DNA of 64,000 bases, taken from Mammaliicoccus sciuri (GTDB taxonomy: Bacteria; Bacillota; Bacilli; Staphylococcales; Staphylococcaceae). Every line of letters starts with the position of its first letter. The stretch's first letter is position 1. Below the pieces are notes generated by a model. That model was not told the DNA's origin and searched no databases. It saw only the letters and a program-made list of their open reading frames with translations. A program made the position numbers and the translations under genes. The DNA is taken from NCBI RefSeq assembly GCF_025561425.1, contig NZ_CP094824.1, positions 2,480,001 through 2,544,000 of the forward strand, in the 5' to 3' direction. Of this stretch, positions 1 through 9,233 are shown piece by piece.

Positions 1-9
1 TTATATCTC

Positions 10-1221
10 CTATCTTACTTTAGTTTCGTTATGTGTCGTATGTTCTACTGTGAAAATAAGTAATACAAATGCTACTGCTATTGATAAACTTGAAACAAAG
101 AATACATTGCCTAGTCCAACTATATCACTCATAATACCACCTAATAAATTTCCACCTAACTGACCGATTACCATTGCATTGGCAAACAATGTTGATGCGT
201 AACCTGGAAATTCTGGTAAAATATCTTGGAAATAACTAATACCTAAACCGAGTAAAATAGCTAAGAAGAATGCTAATGCTAGTTGTCCTATCAACATTGC
301 TACGAAACTATCAAACACCCCGATGCTAAAGTAATAACCGAATCCAAAAATAGAACCAACCATTAATAATGTTTTTGTTTTGAACTTACTTGCAATACTA
401 CCAAGTATAATCATAAACGGAACTTCTAATCCCGCACATAAACTTGCTAAATAGCCGACATGTGATTCATTGTCTTTAAGATATTCTGTTACATATAATG
501 GCATATTCAGTGTGTACATCCACTGACCGACATGTAACAAAATGAATGCTAAGAACGGTATTAATAACGTCGGTTCTTTCATTAAGTTTGGTGCTTTCTT
601 TTCAGTAAAATTACCGATAGCATTTTTAATAACTTTCTTCGGCTCTTTATAAAATATAATTAATAATACTAAAACTGTTAAAAATAGTGCTACCGTTCCA
701 CCAAACAATCCATCATATCCAAAGGCACTTAACAATACTGTCCCAATTAAAGGACCAAATAAAAATCCTAATGAAAATGTAGAACGTAGAACTGTATTAG
801 CAAATATACTTCTATCCTTATAAGCTGATTCATTAATTGATTCACGTGCTGAGGCATACATTTGAGGCATTGCTGGTGCAGCTAAACCTTGGAACATTGC
901 GTAAAGTGCGATAAACACCCAAATTGTATGTATGTAGAAATAAATGGAGAAACATAATGCACCCATAATAAGTGCGGTAATGATAAGATATTTACGATTA
1001 ATTTTGCCACTATCTGAAAATCTAGCAACAATAGAGTTTACTGTAAATGATGCCCCTGCTGCAAGCGCCATTAACAAACCATATTGCCCTTTCGACATGC
1101 CTAAATGTTGCGTCGCATACAACACTAGAAATGGAACAGTAATCGCAATTGCCATACCGAGTAAACCCATATTTGCGGTAAAGAGTTTGTAATTTTTTAT
1201 TTGAAATAATTTCAAAAACAT
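10..1221 (-). CDS. MFS transporter, sugar-efflux (Set)-like
   Basis: A 403-residue integral membrane protein with about 12 hydrophobic helices and the usual MFS split into two six-helix halves around a hydrophilic loop near residues 195-215 (KEPKKV...EKKAPN). Overall character (ARFSDSGK loop after helix 2, FGPLIGT in helix 5) resembles sugar-efflux transporters of the SetA type, which export sugars or analogues by proton antiport. The ATG is preceded by AGGAAG at a normal distance. It stands alone, divergent from the MOSC gene at 1356. Substrate cannot be read from sequence; a general drug/H+ antiporter is the alternative. Confidence 0.75.
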   Translation of the reverse strand: MFLKLFQIKNYKLFTANMGLLGMAIAITVPFLVLYATQHLGMSKGQYGLLMALAAGASFTVNSIVARFSDSGKINRKYLIITALIMGALCFSIYFYIHTIWVFIALYAMFQGLAAPAMPQMYASARESINESAYKDRSIFANTVLRSTFSLGFLFGPLIGTVLLSAFGYDGLFGGTVALFLTVLVLLIIFYKEPKKVIKNAIGNFTEKKAPNLMKEPTLLIPFLAFILLHVGQWMYTLNMPLYVTEYLKDNESHVGYLASLCAGLEVPFMIILGSIASKFKTKTLLMVGSIFGFGYYFSIGVFDSFVAMLIGQLALAFFLAILLGLGISYFQDILPEFPGYASTLFANAMVIGQLGGNLLGGIMSDIVGLGNVFFVSSLSIAVAFVLLIFTVEHTTHNETKVR

Positions 1222-1355
1222 GAATTCACAACTTCCTATCTTTTATTATATGCTTGTACTTTAAAGCTTATCCTCTGCTACGTCAATGCTTTATTGCTAT
1301 AATTCACATTAACCGGTAAAATCATTATTAAATAGTGTAAAAAGGAGTCACTCTC

Positions 1356-2003
1356 GTGGATTACAAAGTAGATTATATATCAGTCGGAAAAATTGCTAAT
1401 ATCACATTTAGCGATCAAAAATCTAAAAAGACTGCCATTTTCAAAAAACCTTTTAAAGATAAGGTGTACTTAACACATACAGGCTTTGTTGAAGACGAAC
1501 AGCAATACAAAGGACACGGTGGCCCTGAAAAAGCCCTCTGTTTTTACAGCAAAGATAATTATGCATATTGGGATGACATTATTGATTTGTTACCGAAGTA
1601 TGCAATTTTCGGAGAGAATATAACCGTTTCAGGTTTAACAGAAGAAGATTTAAACATTGGTGACACTTACGAACTTGGTGAAGCGATCATTCAAGTTTCA
1701 TGTCCAAGACAACCTTGCGCTACAATCGCACAACGATATGGCATTAAAGACTTAGTTAAACGCATGGCTGATAGTTATCGAACAGGCTGTTACTTCAGAG
1801 TATTAAAAGAAGGATACGTAGCACAGAATGACAATATGAGATTAATTGAGCAAACTGAGCCTAAACTATCGATTTATGCATTGAATGAAACACGATTTAA
1901 AGATAGTAAAAATCTACAACGTATCGACAATATTTTAAATCACGAAGCGATTAATGATGAAACCCGCGATATATTTACGAAGTTAAGAGAACGTCTGTCA
2001 TAA
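1356..2003 (+). CDS. MOSC domain protein (YiiM-like)
   Basis: 215 residues with a GTG start placed 8 bases after AGGAG (1343-1347). The MOSC beta-barrel fold spans roughly residues 30-165. Diagnostic stretches are GHGGPEKALCFY near residue 53, FGENITVSGL near 86, and a conserved cysteine in SCPRQPC (about residue 115) that in this family is the proposed sulfur/molybdenum-cofactor binding residue. The last 50 residues match the extra three-helix domain of YiiM-type proteins, which reduce N-hydroxylated base analogues with a molybdenum cofactor. A hairpin terminator follows directly. Function is by family; no molybdenum genes are adjacent. Confidence 0.85.
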   Translation: MDYKVDYISVGKIANITFSDQKSKKTAIFKKPFKDKVYLTHTGFVEDEQQYKGHGGPEKALCFYSKDNYAYWDDIIDLLPKYAIFGENITVSGLTEEDLNIGDTYELGEAIIQVSCPRQPCATIAQRYGIKDLVKRMADSYRTGCYFRVLKEGYVAQNDNMRLIEQTEPKLSIYALNETRFKDSKNLQRIDNILNHEAINDETRDIFTKLRERLS

Positions 2004-2032
2004 GAATCAATATAACGAAACATACTAAGATT

Positions 2033-2073
2033 AGTAGCGAAGTAATCTACGACGGTAGATGAACTTCGCTACT
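2033..2073 (+). terminator. Hairpin terminator after the MOSC gene
   Basis: An 11-base inverted repeat (AGTAGCGAAGT / ACTTCGCTACT) followed by TTTTCTC lies 30 bases after the MOSC stop codon. A second dyad (TCATATTCTT / AAGAATATGA) follows near 2078-2122 and may be the flank or left end of the IS110 element. Confidence 0.75.
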
Positions 2074-2124
2074 TTTCTCATATTCTTTTTCATACCGTTG
2101 GTACTTATTTTAAGAATATGAAAT

Positions 2125-2270
2125 AGTAGAAGAGAGAAGTACTCCGATCGGTCTCTAGGGTCATAGAACCCGTAGCAAAAACTGGAGAACTTCACTCTCC
2201 TTATGAATTCGATTTTAGTATGTTGGGTCCCTTGAGATCGTGTACAGGAAAATGAACTAAGTAAGGCTAA
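2125..2270 (+). ncRNA. Candidate IS110 bridge RNA region
   Basis: Upstream of the transposase lies a stretch with no open frame but three clear stem-loops: AGAGA/TCTCT (2131-2156), GGGT/ACCC (2158-2171) and GGAGA/TCTCC (2184-2200). IS110-group elements are known to transcribe a bridge RNA from the non-coding end 5' of the recombinase; its internal loops pair with target and donor DNA. Position, length and folding fit that. The guide sequences themselves cannot be assigned because element ends and empty target are not known from this window. Confidence 0.5.
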
Positions 2271-3514
2271 GTGAAGTTAAAGCTTCTTAAATTTAATAAC
2301 TTAGGAGTGATTTTTATCGAATATTTTGGTATAGATGTTGGAAAAGGAAAGAGTTTTATTGCACATTATTCAAACAATGAATTTGTTAAAGAATTTGAAA
2401 TTACCCACGATAATAATGGTTTTGAGTCACTAAACAAATATATAAAGGATTTCGCAGGAGTATATTTTTTATTTGAAGCTACTGGTATATATTCAAAAGT
2501 GTTAGAGAAATTCTGTACAGTTAACAACATTTCATTTTGTGTAATTAACCCTCTTGAGGCAAAATTACTAACTAATTCTTTAAGAAATTGGAAAACAGAT
2601 AAATCTGATGCACATAAACTTGCCGTTTTAGCTAAAAATATAAATAAAAAACCTTCTAGAAATTTAATGGAAGAAAAATACGTAAAACTGAGAGAACTGA
2701 CAAGATACTATGAAGAAATTAACAATCAATAAAATTACTAAAAAAACCAATTGATTCAGTTACTAGATATGACTTTTCCAGAATTACAAAACCTATTTAA
2801 GGATAGATATTCAAAATTGGCTTTACAAGTAGCTAGTAAGTTCCCACATCCTGACTTTGTTGATTCTAATGAAATTGAAGAACTAAAAAATACAATTAAT
2901 AGTTGTACAGAAAAAATCTATCATAGAAAAAGAAAGCACAATATGCAAAAAAACTCGTAGAGTTCTCTATGGTCAGTTATCCTTCTGTTTCTAAAGATTC
3001 ATTTTTAACAGATAAATTAATTTATGTGATTGAAGATTTATTAAATCTAATGAAACGGCATGCTTCTATAAAACAAAGGTTATTAGTGTTAGCTGAGGAA
3101 TTCGAAGAATTTAAAATAATTAAATCTATTCCTGGCATTGGTGATTTAACAGCCATAATGATTATTGGCGAATTAGGTGACATCAAATCCTTTGATTCTC
3201 ATAAACAATTGAATGCATATGTAGGCATTGATATAAAAAGATATCAGTCTGGTAAAACGCATTTTAAAGATAAAATTAACAAACGTGGAAACAAACATGC
3301 TAGATCATTATTTTACTTAATCATTAAAAATTTCCTGTTGGGTCAAAGGTTATTTAAAAATCATATTATCGACTATTATTACAAATTAAAAAAGCAGCCT
3401 AATGGCAAAGGCCACAAGACTGCTTCAATAGCTTGCGTTAACAAGCTACTTAAAACCATTCATTATCTAGTTATAAATAATAAAGAATATGATTATCACT
3501 TGTCTCCACACTGA
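2271..3514 (+). pseudogene. IS110 transposase (DEDD), interrupted
   Basis: The N-terminal RuvC-like DEDD domain is readable: YFGIDVGKGKS near the start supplies the first Asp, FEATGIY the Glu, and KTDKSDAHKLA the last two acidic residues. The C-terminal Transposase_20 part contains IKSIPGIGDLTA and ends at 3514. Between them the frame is broken twice. Around 2730-2752 two in-frame TAA codons lie in an A-rich tract that would read through with compensating one-base shifts; near 2955-2969 the frame moves at an AAAAAAA run. The nominal start is a GTG at 2271; a GTG at 2307 behind TTAGGA is also possible. Both breaks sit in A-homopolymers, so sequencing error is a real alternative. Confidence 0.75.
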
Positions 3515-3629
3515 TAATCTATTCAAATAAATCATAACATATTGAAAAAATTATTAAATAATAAAGGCTTATTTAGTGATGCCAATTTTAAATACATTTT
3601 ACTACGTAGTAGTTGACAAATCGTAGGAA

Positions 3630-3667
3630 AGAGACTGAGACATAATGTAATGTTTCAGTCTCTTTTT
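3630..3667 (+). terminator. Hairpin terminator
   Basis: AGAGACTGA / TCAGTCTCT with a 16-base loop followed by TTTTT. It would stop transcripts leaving the IS110 region rightward. The stem sequence is of the kind often seen in staphylococcal intergenic terminators. Confidence 0.7.
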
Positions 3668-3740
3668 ACAACTTGGCAGTAGATGTCTGAACCCGAAATG
3701 CGCTTGTACCAAGCTTTTTTCAACTCTAGTCATCCTTGCC

Positions 3741-3793
3741 GGGGCGGGACTACGAAATCTTTTTATATAAATTAGATTTCTGTCCCGCTCCCT
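3741..3793. repeat. Long hairpin repeat at the 3' end of the LysR gene
   Basis: A two-part dyad: GGGGCGGGAC pairs with GTCCCGCTCCC and, inside it, GAAATCT pairs with AGATTTC around an AT-rich loop. It begins exactly at the LysR stop codon. GC-rich stems of this type recur between genes of coagulase-negative staphylococci and probably act as terminators or RNA 3' ends. No T-run follows it on the minus strand, so its role is inferred. Confidence 0.55.
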
Positions 3794-4668
3794 TATTTTT
3801 TACCTATTTCAAGCTGATTAATATAGTTCTTTAAGACTTCTATGAATGATTTCACTTGTGGTAATTGTAATACGTTATGTTCATAACAAATATATGTAGA
3901 TCTTGTCAGTGGTTTACGCATGACGTTTAATTTCTTGATTTCAAATTTATCTGTATCGATATCACCTATAACGAGTTCAGGTAAGACTGTTACACCTACA
4001 CCATTTAATAATAATGCTTTACATGTAGCAATTTGATCGACTTTAATCAGTGCATGGTATTCTTGTTGTAAATAATCTGAATACCACTCTTCTATTTGTT
4101 TTAAGTAGATAGGTTCTGCTTGAAACTCGATCATTGGTAAAAGGTGTAGATCTTGTTTTCTATTTTTAGGATATATAAAGTAATGCTGTTCATTAAGTAG
4201 GAGATCATTTTGAACATTCATGACTTCATTTCCTCTTACGACCATGATGTGAAAGTCATTCTGATATTGTTTAATATGTTCACTTGAACCGATTTGTAAT
4301 TGTATATCCACATTAGGATATAAGTGCGTGTATTCTCCTAATACTTGTGGGAGAATAGTCTGTCCGATTAATGAAGATACACCTATTGAAATGCTACCAT
4401 TTACTTCACCTATTTTAGAACTGATTTTATCTAATAATAAACGTTCTTCTTTTAACATTTTTCGAGCGTGCTCAATTACAAGTGAACCTTCATTTGTTGT
4501 TATCAATTGCTTCTTTGTTCTTATAAAAATATCTATGCCGAAAAAGTTTTCAATTGTTTTTAACCTTTGACTCACTGCCGGCTGAGATATATAGAGAATG
4601 TCTGCTGCTTTCCTTAATGTCTTTACGTCTTCTAATGTTACGAGTAACTTATAATCGTCTACTTTCAA
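3793..4668 (-). CDS. LysR-family transcriptional regulator
   Basis: About 291 residues. The N-terminal winged HTH contains a textbook LysR recognition region (AADILYISQPAVSQRLKTIE). The remaining residues form the co-inducer binding domain. I place the start at a TTG (4668) that follows AAGGAGTG. An ATG 24 bases further upstream lies inside an extended -10 promoter (TGTTATAAT), which argues against it. It is divergent from uppP and shares a 160-bp intergenic region with it, so control of uppP or of itself is possible. The ligand is unknown. Confidence 0.85.
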   Translation of the reverse strand: MKVDDYKLLVTLEDVKTLRKAADILYISQPAVSQRLKTIENFFGIDIFIRTKKQLITTNEGSLVIEHARKMLKEERLLLDKISSKIGEVNGSISIGVSSLIGQTILPQVLGEYTHLYPNVDIQLQIGSSEHIKQYQNDFHIMVVRGNEVMNVQNDLLLNEQHYFIYPKNRKQDLHLLPMIEFQAEPIYLKQIEEWYSDYLQQEYHALIKVDQIATCKALLLNGVGVTVLPELVIGDIDTDKFEIKKLNVMRKPLTRSTYICYEHNVLQLPQVKSFIEVLKNYINQLEIGKK

Positions 4669-4830
4669 TTGACACACACTCCTTACTTTCATTATATTAT
4701 AACACGATTTATCTACACGACCACGCCTACAACTTTAGACCGAAATATAATTTTTTTTATTTCATAAATTGAAAGTTGATTCATAATTCGTTATAGTTGA
4801 GCATGTATATTAAATAGGAAGGATCATATC

Positions 4831-5652
4831 ATGCTTATTATCGAAATTATTAAATATGTTTTTCTTGGGCTACTTCAAGGTATAACTGAACCGATTCCGG
4901 TTTCTTCAAGCGGACATCTCGTTATGGCACAAGAATTTTTAGGATTACATACGGACGGTTTAACATTTGAAATTGTTGTGAATACCGCTTCATTAATTGC
5001 CGTGCTTATCTTATTTAGAAAAGATATTATCACGCTTATTGTTGATGCACTTAAATATATTAAAGGTGACCGTACCGAATCTATTAAGAAAAATTTCCAA
5101 CTTGTGATGTACTTAGTCATTGCAACGATTCCTGCAGGTGTTCTAGGTATTATCTTCAAAGATATTATTGGGGATACTAAAAGTGTGATTATGGTAGGTA
5201 TCATGCTTATCGTCACTGGTATCGCATTGTGGTTTATTAAGAATAAACGTGGACAAAAGCTTGAAAAAGATTTGTCACTGAAAGACGCTATTATCGTAGG
5301 TCTATTTCAAGCAATTGCGTTAATACCTGGAATAAGTAGAAGTGGTGCAACGATTGTTGGTGCATTAGGTGTAGGTATGAACCAAAAAACAGCATTTAAA
5401 TTCTCATTCTTACTATATATTCCAGTAAGTCTAGGTACAACTTTACTTGGTATTAAAGATATTGTTGAAACACCACCCGATACATCATTGATGATTTCAT
5501 ATGTATTTGCATTTATTGCATCTCTTGTAGCAAGTTATTTCTCTCTAAAATGGTTACAAGGCATTATGGAACGTGGACAATTAGGTATCTTTAGTAAATA
5601 TTGTTTCATCGTAGGTCCATTAACAATCATACTTGCGCTAATCTTCCTATAA
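4831..5652 (+). CDS. uppP: Undecaprenyl-diphosphatase UppP
   Basis: 273 residues, multi-spanning membrane protein of the BacA/UppP family. It removes one phosphate from undecaprenyl pyrophosphate at the membrane so that the lipid carrier can be reused for peptidoglycan and teichoic acid synthesis; overexpression gives bacitracin resistance. The two family signatures are present: QGITEPIPVSSSGH near residue 15 (the usual TEFLP is TEPIP here) and PGISRSGAT near residue 166, which supplies the catalytic Ser/Arg. AGGAAGGA precedes the ATG by a normal distance. A strong terminator follows. Full length for the family. Confidence 0.95.
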   Translation: MLIIEIIKYVFLGLLQGITEPIPVSSSGHLVMAQEFLGLHTDGLTFEIVVNTASLIAVLILFRKDIITLIVDALKYIKGDRTESIKKNFQLVMYLVIATIPAGVLGIIFKDIIGDTKSVIMVGIMLIVTGIALWFIKNKRGQKLEKDLSLKDAIIVGLFQAIALIPGISRSGATIVGALGVGMNQKTAFKFSFLLYIPVSLGTTLLGIKDIVETPPDTSLMISYVFAFIASLVASYFSLKWLQGIMERGQLGIFSKYCFIVGPLTIILALIFL

Positions 5653-5657
5653 TAAAA

Positions 5658-5696
5658 AAACGGGGAATTCCTACTTTAAAGGGATTCCTCGTTTTT
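5658..5696 (+). terminator. Terminator after uppP
   Basis: AAACGGGGAATTCC pairs with GGGATTCCTCGTTT and is followed by TTATAT; an A-run precedes it, so it could work on both strands and also end the DUF402 transcript. Confidence 0.8.
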
Positions 5697-5728
5697 ATAT
5701 AGAAATATGCCATAACATTGTGGTTCAA

Positions 5729-6268
5729 TCACTTCGCATTCATAATTTCGTGAAAACAATATCTGATTTTCTTTTCAATTCCTTTGAAATCCGCCTCTAA
5801 TTTAAACATAATTTCATGAGCTGTAACATATGCCTTATGGAATTGGGCTTTAGATATTTTCTTCTCTTTGAGCATTCTTTCTAAATCATCTTCATCAACA
5901 AGTTCATATTCACCCGACTTCGGTATCACTAATACATCAAGACATAAATCTAATGTTCTAGCATTGCCAAGTTGTGTGATATTCCTCAAATTCACATCAA
6001 AATAGTATTGTACTGGTTTATTTTGTTTATCGTACATTACAGTGATACTATATGGCTTCTTTTCAGGTAAGATTTGCATCCACTTATATCCATTATCCGC
6101 AACTGTAATTTCCCTGCCTACCACATTTACTTGTAAAGGCTCTTTTACTTGTACCATTGTTACTAATCCAACTAGCCCTTTAAAATGATTGGTGTCCAAT
6201 ACAACTTCTTTATATTCGCGATTAAGGAGACGTCGCCAATGACGTTTGTCAATATACTTAACTTTCAT
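5729..6268 (-). CDS. DUF402 family protein
   Basis: 179 residues of the DUF402 fold. Characterised staphylococcal members hydrolyse nucleoside tri- and diphosphates, but this one is a divergent paralogue and the reaction is not established. The conserved core (YYFDVNLRN near residue 88, LDLCLDVLVIP near 104, DEDDLERML near 122) contains the acidic residues expected to bind a divalent metal. Shine-Dalgarno AAGGAG lies upstream of the ATG. It is monocistronic, convergent with uppP. Confidence 0.75.
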   Translation of the reverse strand: MKVKYIDKRHWRRLLNREYKEVVLDTNHFKGLVGLVTMVQVKEPLQVNVVGREITVADNGYKWMQILPEKKPYSITVMYDKQNKPVQYYFDVNLRNITQLGNARTLDLCLDVLVIPKSGEYELVDEDDLERMLKEKKISKAQFHKAYVTAHEIMFKLEADFKGIEKKIRYCFHEIMNAK

Positions 6269-6363
6269 AAGTTACCAACTCCTTTTTTACATTATATAAA
6301 AAACCATGTCTAATTCAAAGCATTCAATATAGAATTTCATAAATTAAATTACTATTCTAAAAA

Positions 6364-6402
6364 AACACTACAAGAAACTTCACTGTTTCTTGTAGTGTTT
6401 AA
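6364..6402 (-). terminator. Terminator of the emrAB-like operon
   Basis: A 15-base perfect stem (AACACTACAAGAAAC / GTTTCTTGTAGTGTT) with a six-base loop and T/A runs on both sides, placed after the end of the DHA2 pump gene and before the DUF402 start. The rest of 6269-6471 is AT-rich without any gene. Confidence 0.8.
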
Positions 6403-6471
6403 ACAATTAAACATTAATATATAATTTAAAAATACAAAATGAATTTATATTTTTATATCTAGGAGTTCTTA

Positions 6472-8364
6472 CTATTCTTTTGATAAATAATGAGATTTAC
6501 CTTTTAAGAATAAACTTAAAATTAAAGCAATCACACTGAATAATGTTGCAATCCAGAATGCATCGTTAATACCTTGTACTGTTGCAAGTTTATTGAAGTA
6601 AGTAAATAGTGCAGTTGTACCTGCTTCTTGACCGCCAACAGATTCTGATAAAGCTTTAATTTGTTCTTGGATCATAGGATTTGTTGAATCCATATTATCT
6701 GACATATTTGCTAAATGTGATGTCGTATTTTGAGTCATTACTGTAACAAGAATGGCAGTACCGATTGACCCTGCTAATTGTCTTACTGTATTACTAATTG
6801 CATTACCATGCGGAATTAATCGTTGTGGTAATGAATTCATACCTGCTGTCATAATTGGCATCATGATGAAACTCATACCAAATGAACGGACAATATAAAT
6901 AACAAGTATTGTTGTATATGGTGTATCCATATTCAACTGAGTCAATTCCCAAGTAGCAAATGTCATAATTGTTAAACCAATTAAAGCGAGTGGTTTGATA
7001 CCAAATGAGTCTAACATTTTACCAGCTATAGGACCCATGAAGCCCATTATAAGTGAACCTGGTAATAGTAATAACCCTGAATCTAGTGGTGTGAAACCAC
7101 GTAAGTTCTGTAAGTAGATTGGTAATAAGATCATACCACCGAATAAACTCATTGTTACGATAACGTTAATGATCGTAGTCAATGTAAAGCCTGAATATTT
7201 TAATGCTGACATATCAAGCATTGGATTTTTCATTCTCACTTCACGAATAACGAATAATGCTGTGAAGATAACACCGATAATCAATGATAATGAAACTGTT
7301 AATGAAGTCCATCCATCGTTACCCGCTTCACTAAATCCGTAAAGTAATAAGCCGAATCCTAAAGTACTAAAGATAATACCTTGAACGTCTGGTTTTGGAT
7401 TAGTAGTTTTTTGATAAATTCTAAACCAGAAGAAACTAATAAATATTGAGACTAAACCAATTGCAAACATACCATAGAACATGACATTCCAATGATAGTT
7501 TTGTACAATCCAACCTGATAATGTTGGTCCGATTGCTGGTGCTAAAATAAATGCAATACCTAAAGTACCCATTGCCGCACCACGTTTTTCTGGTGGGAAT
7601 ATTGTCATAAATACGTTTGAACCTAATGGCATTAACACACCTGCACCAACTGCTTGGATAACACGACCTGTCATCATCATTGGGAAGTTAAATGATAAAG
7701 CACATATAATTGATCCAACTGTAAACAACGTCATTGCAATAAGAAATAGTCTTCTGTATGAATATTTACTTATTAGAAATGCACTGATTGGTATTAAGAT
7801 ACCATTCACTAACATAAATCCTGTCATTAACCATTGTCCTGTAGACGCTGAAATACTGAACTCATTGTTAATAACCGGTAAAGCAACATTTAATAATGTT
7901 TGGTTTAAAATAGCTATAAACATACCAAACATCATCGCAACTAAAATTTTATTTCTTGAAATACCTTTGCCATATACGAAATTGACATGATTTTTCTTAA
8001 TTTGTTCATTAATTGGTTCGTCTTCGTTTAATTCCATACCACGATCAGATAATTCAGTATGTTCATGTGATTCACCTGATTCTTTATCATGATCATCAGA
8101 AGACATGTTATTAGAAGTTGTTTCGTTCATCTCTGAGTTAGATGACTTATGTTCAGCTTCCATTTTTTCAATATTTGAACGTTCTGGTTGATGATTGATA
8201 TTATCATCTTTTGATTTCAATTGTGTTTCTTTGTTTTCTGTTGTTTCATCAGTTACTTGCTTAGAAACTGATTTACTTTTTTTGCGTTTTAAAACAAATG
8301 CATTAATTCCAATCCATAATAGGATTGCTACAATTATATAAGCCACCGTAAAGGTTGATGTCAT
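6472..8364 (-). CDS. DHA2 (EmrB/QacA) multidrug efflux pump with N-terminal extension
   Basis: 630 residues. The C-terminal 500 are a 14-helix DHA2 transporter: NQTLLNVALP opens helix 1, GRVIQAVGAGVLMPL is the motif after helix 4, and LGIAFILAPAIGPTLSGW is the antiporter motif C. Unusually, this core is preceded by one extra hydrophobic helix (residues 7-23) and a charged, Ser/Glu/His-rich linker of about 100 residues. Ordinary EmrB/QacA proteins are about 475-515 residues. It starts 12 bases after the EmrA-like gene behind AAGGAGGG, so the two are translated together. Likely exports drugs or fatty acids with the neighbouring adaptor. Confidence 0.85.
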   Translation of the reverse strand: MTSTFTVAYIIVAILLWIGINAFVLKRKKSKSVSKQVTDETTENKETQLKSKDDNINHQPERSNIEKMEAEHKSSNSEMNETTSNNMSSDDHDKESGESHEHTELSDRGMELNEDEPINEQIKKNHVNFVYGKGISRNKILVAMMFGMFIAILNQTLLNVALPVINNEFSISASTGQWLMTGFMLVNGILIPISAFLISKYSYRRLFLIAMTLFTVGSIICALSFNFPMMMTGRVIQAVGAGVLMPLGSNVFMTIFPPEKRGAAMGTLGIAFILAPAIGPTLSGWIVQNYHWNVMFYGMFAIGLVSIFISFFWFRIYQKTTNPKPDVQGIIFSTLGFGLLLYGFSEAGNDGWTSLTVSLSLIIGVIFTALFVIREVRMKNPMLDMSALKYSGFTLTTIINVIVTMSLFGGMILLPIYLQNLRGFTPLDSGLLLLPGSLIMGFMGPIAGKMLDSFGIKPLALIGLTIMTFATWELTQLNMDTPYTTILVIYIVRSFGMSFIMMPIMTAGMNSLPQRLIPHGNAISNTVRQLAGSIGTAILVTVMTQNTTSHLANMSDNMDSTNPMIQEQIKALSESVGGQEAGTTALFTYFNKLATVQGINDAFWIATLFSVIALILSLFLKGKSHYLSKE

Positions 8365-8376
8365 AATACACCCTCC

Positions 8377-9024
8377 TTAATTCTTGTGGATTCGAACTTC
8401 AACATTCATTCCTGGAACAACATTTGTTGATGGCTTAGAATCAAATGTGATTTTCACTGGAACAACTTGTGTCACCTTTGTATAGTTTCCATTACTATTT
8501 GATGAAGGCATCAATGAGAAACTTGATGCAGTTGCTAATCCAACTTGAGACACTTTACCTTTAACACTAGCTTCTTGTCCGTCGATATACACGTCAACAG
8601 TTTGTCCTTTTTCAATATCTTCTACATCTGTATCGTCAATGTTTGCTGTTACATATAAATCATCAAAGTTATATGCATATGCGATTGGTGATCCAGCTTG
8701 AACTAAACTGTTTTCTGTTGCAGAAGTTTTTACAATTGTACTTTTAGATGGTGCTTTAATGTCCATTTCTTGAGACTGTCCATCTTCACCTTTACCAGCT
8801 ACTTCTCCGATTTTGTCGCCTTTGTCATAAGTTTTACCTTCTTTAGCGTCGAAGCTTGTTAAGTTACCTGATACTGGGCTAGCAATTTTGATTTGCTCAC
8901 CGTCAACTTTTGCATTTTCTGTTTTTACATAATCTGTTGCTTCACTATAATAATGGAATCCTACTAAACCGATAGCCACTAAAATTACTATAGTGATAAC
9001 ATTTACAAGCACTATTTTTTTCAT
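8377..9024 (-). CDS. EmrA/HlyD-type membrane fusion protein
   Basis: About 215 residues from the ATG at 9024, which follows TGGAGG by nine bases; an upstream in-frame ATG at 9060 has no good ribosome site. One N-terminal membrane anchor (IVLVNVITIVILVAIGLVGF) is followed by a biotinyl-lipoyl-like half (KIASPVSGNLTSFDAKEGKT), a short central segment and a beta-barrel domain (VTANIDDTDVEDIEKGQTV). In Gram-positive bacteria such proteins partner DHA2 pumps. It is the first gene of the operon with the pump downstream and is divergent from the TetR gene. Confidence 0.85.
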   Translation of the reverse strand: MKKIVLVNVITIVILVAIGLVGFHYYSEATDYVKTENAKVDGEQIKIASPVSGNLTSFDAKEGKTYDKGDKIGEVAGKGEDGQSQEMDIKAPSKSTIVKTSATENSLVQAGSPIAYAYNFDDLYVTANIDDTDVEDIEKGQTVDVYIDGQEASVKGKVSQVGLATASSFSLMPSSNSNGNYTKVTQVVPVKITFDSKPSTNVVPGMNVEVRIHKN

Positions 9025-9060
9025 TACTTTATTTCCTCCAAATTTCAATGATTTATTCAT

Positions 9061-9233
9061 TATAAGACTCTGAAATCATGATTTAAACCAACAAATTAAA
9101 TAAGTTTGTCGGGTTAAGATGGCGGAAAAATCAGATAATTATTCATAATATCTACATATTTAAATGGTATATGAATGTATCTTTGAACGGCTTTTTGTTA
9201 AAATATTAGGTATGTATTTATTCGAGGTGACCT
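9061..9233. promoter_or_regulatory. Divergent promoter region between emrA-like gene and tetR
   Basis: The 173-bp gap must contain both promoters. A weak dyad (ACAAA..TTTGT around 9089-9108) and a CATAT..ATATG pair near 9155-9172 are the only visible candidates for the TetR operator. Neither is strong enough to call alone; arrangement, not motif, is the support. Confidence 0.35.

Larger units (their letters stand above)
2100..3560 (+). mobile_element. IS110-family insertion sequence, decayed
   Basis: The element consists of about 170 bases of structured non-coding DNA followed by a DEDD transposase frame (2271-3514) and a short AT-rich tail. IS110 elements lack long terminal inverted repeats, so the ends are only approximate: left between about 2075 and 2125, right between 3515 and 3625. 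It separates the MOSC gene from the LysR gene. The transposase is interrupted, so the copy is probably immobile unless the interruptions are sequencing errors. Confidence 0.75.

Noticed and set aside
944-1192. Open frame antisense to the MFS gene
   Set aside because: Shadow of the transporter; no ribosome site or family.
2004-2270. tRNA or other stable RNA in the region before the IS110 transposase
   Set aside because: The stems do not form a cloverleaf and there is no CCA end; the position fits an IS110 bridge RNA better.
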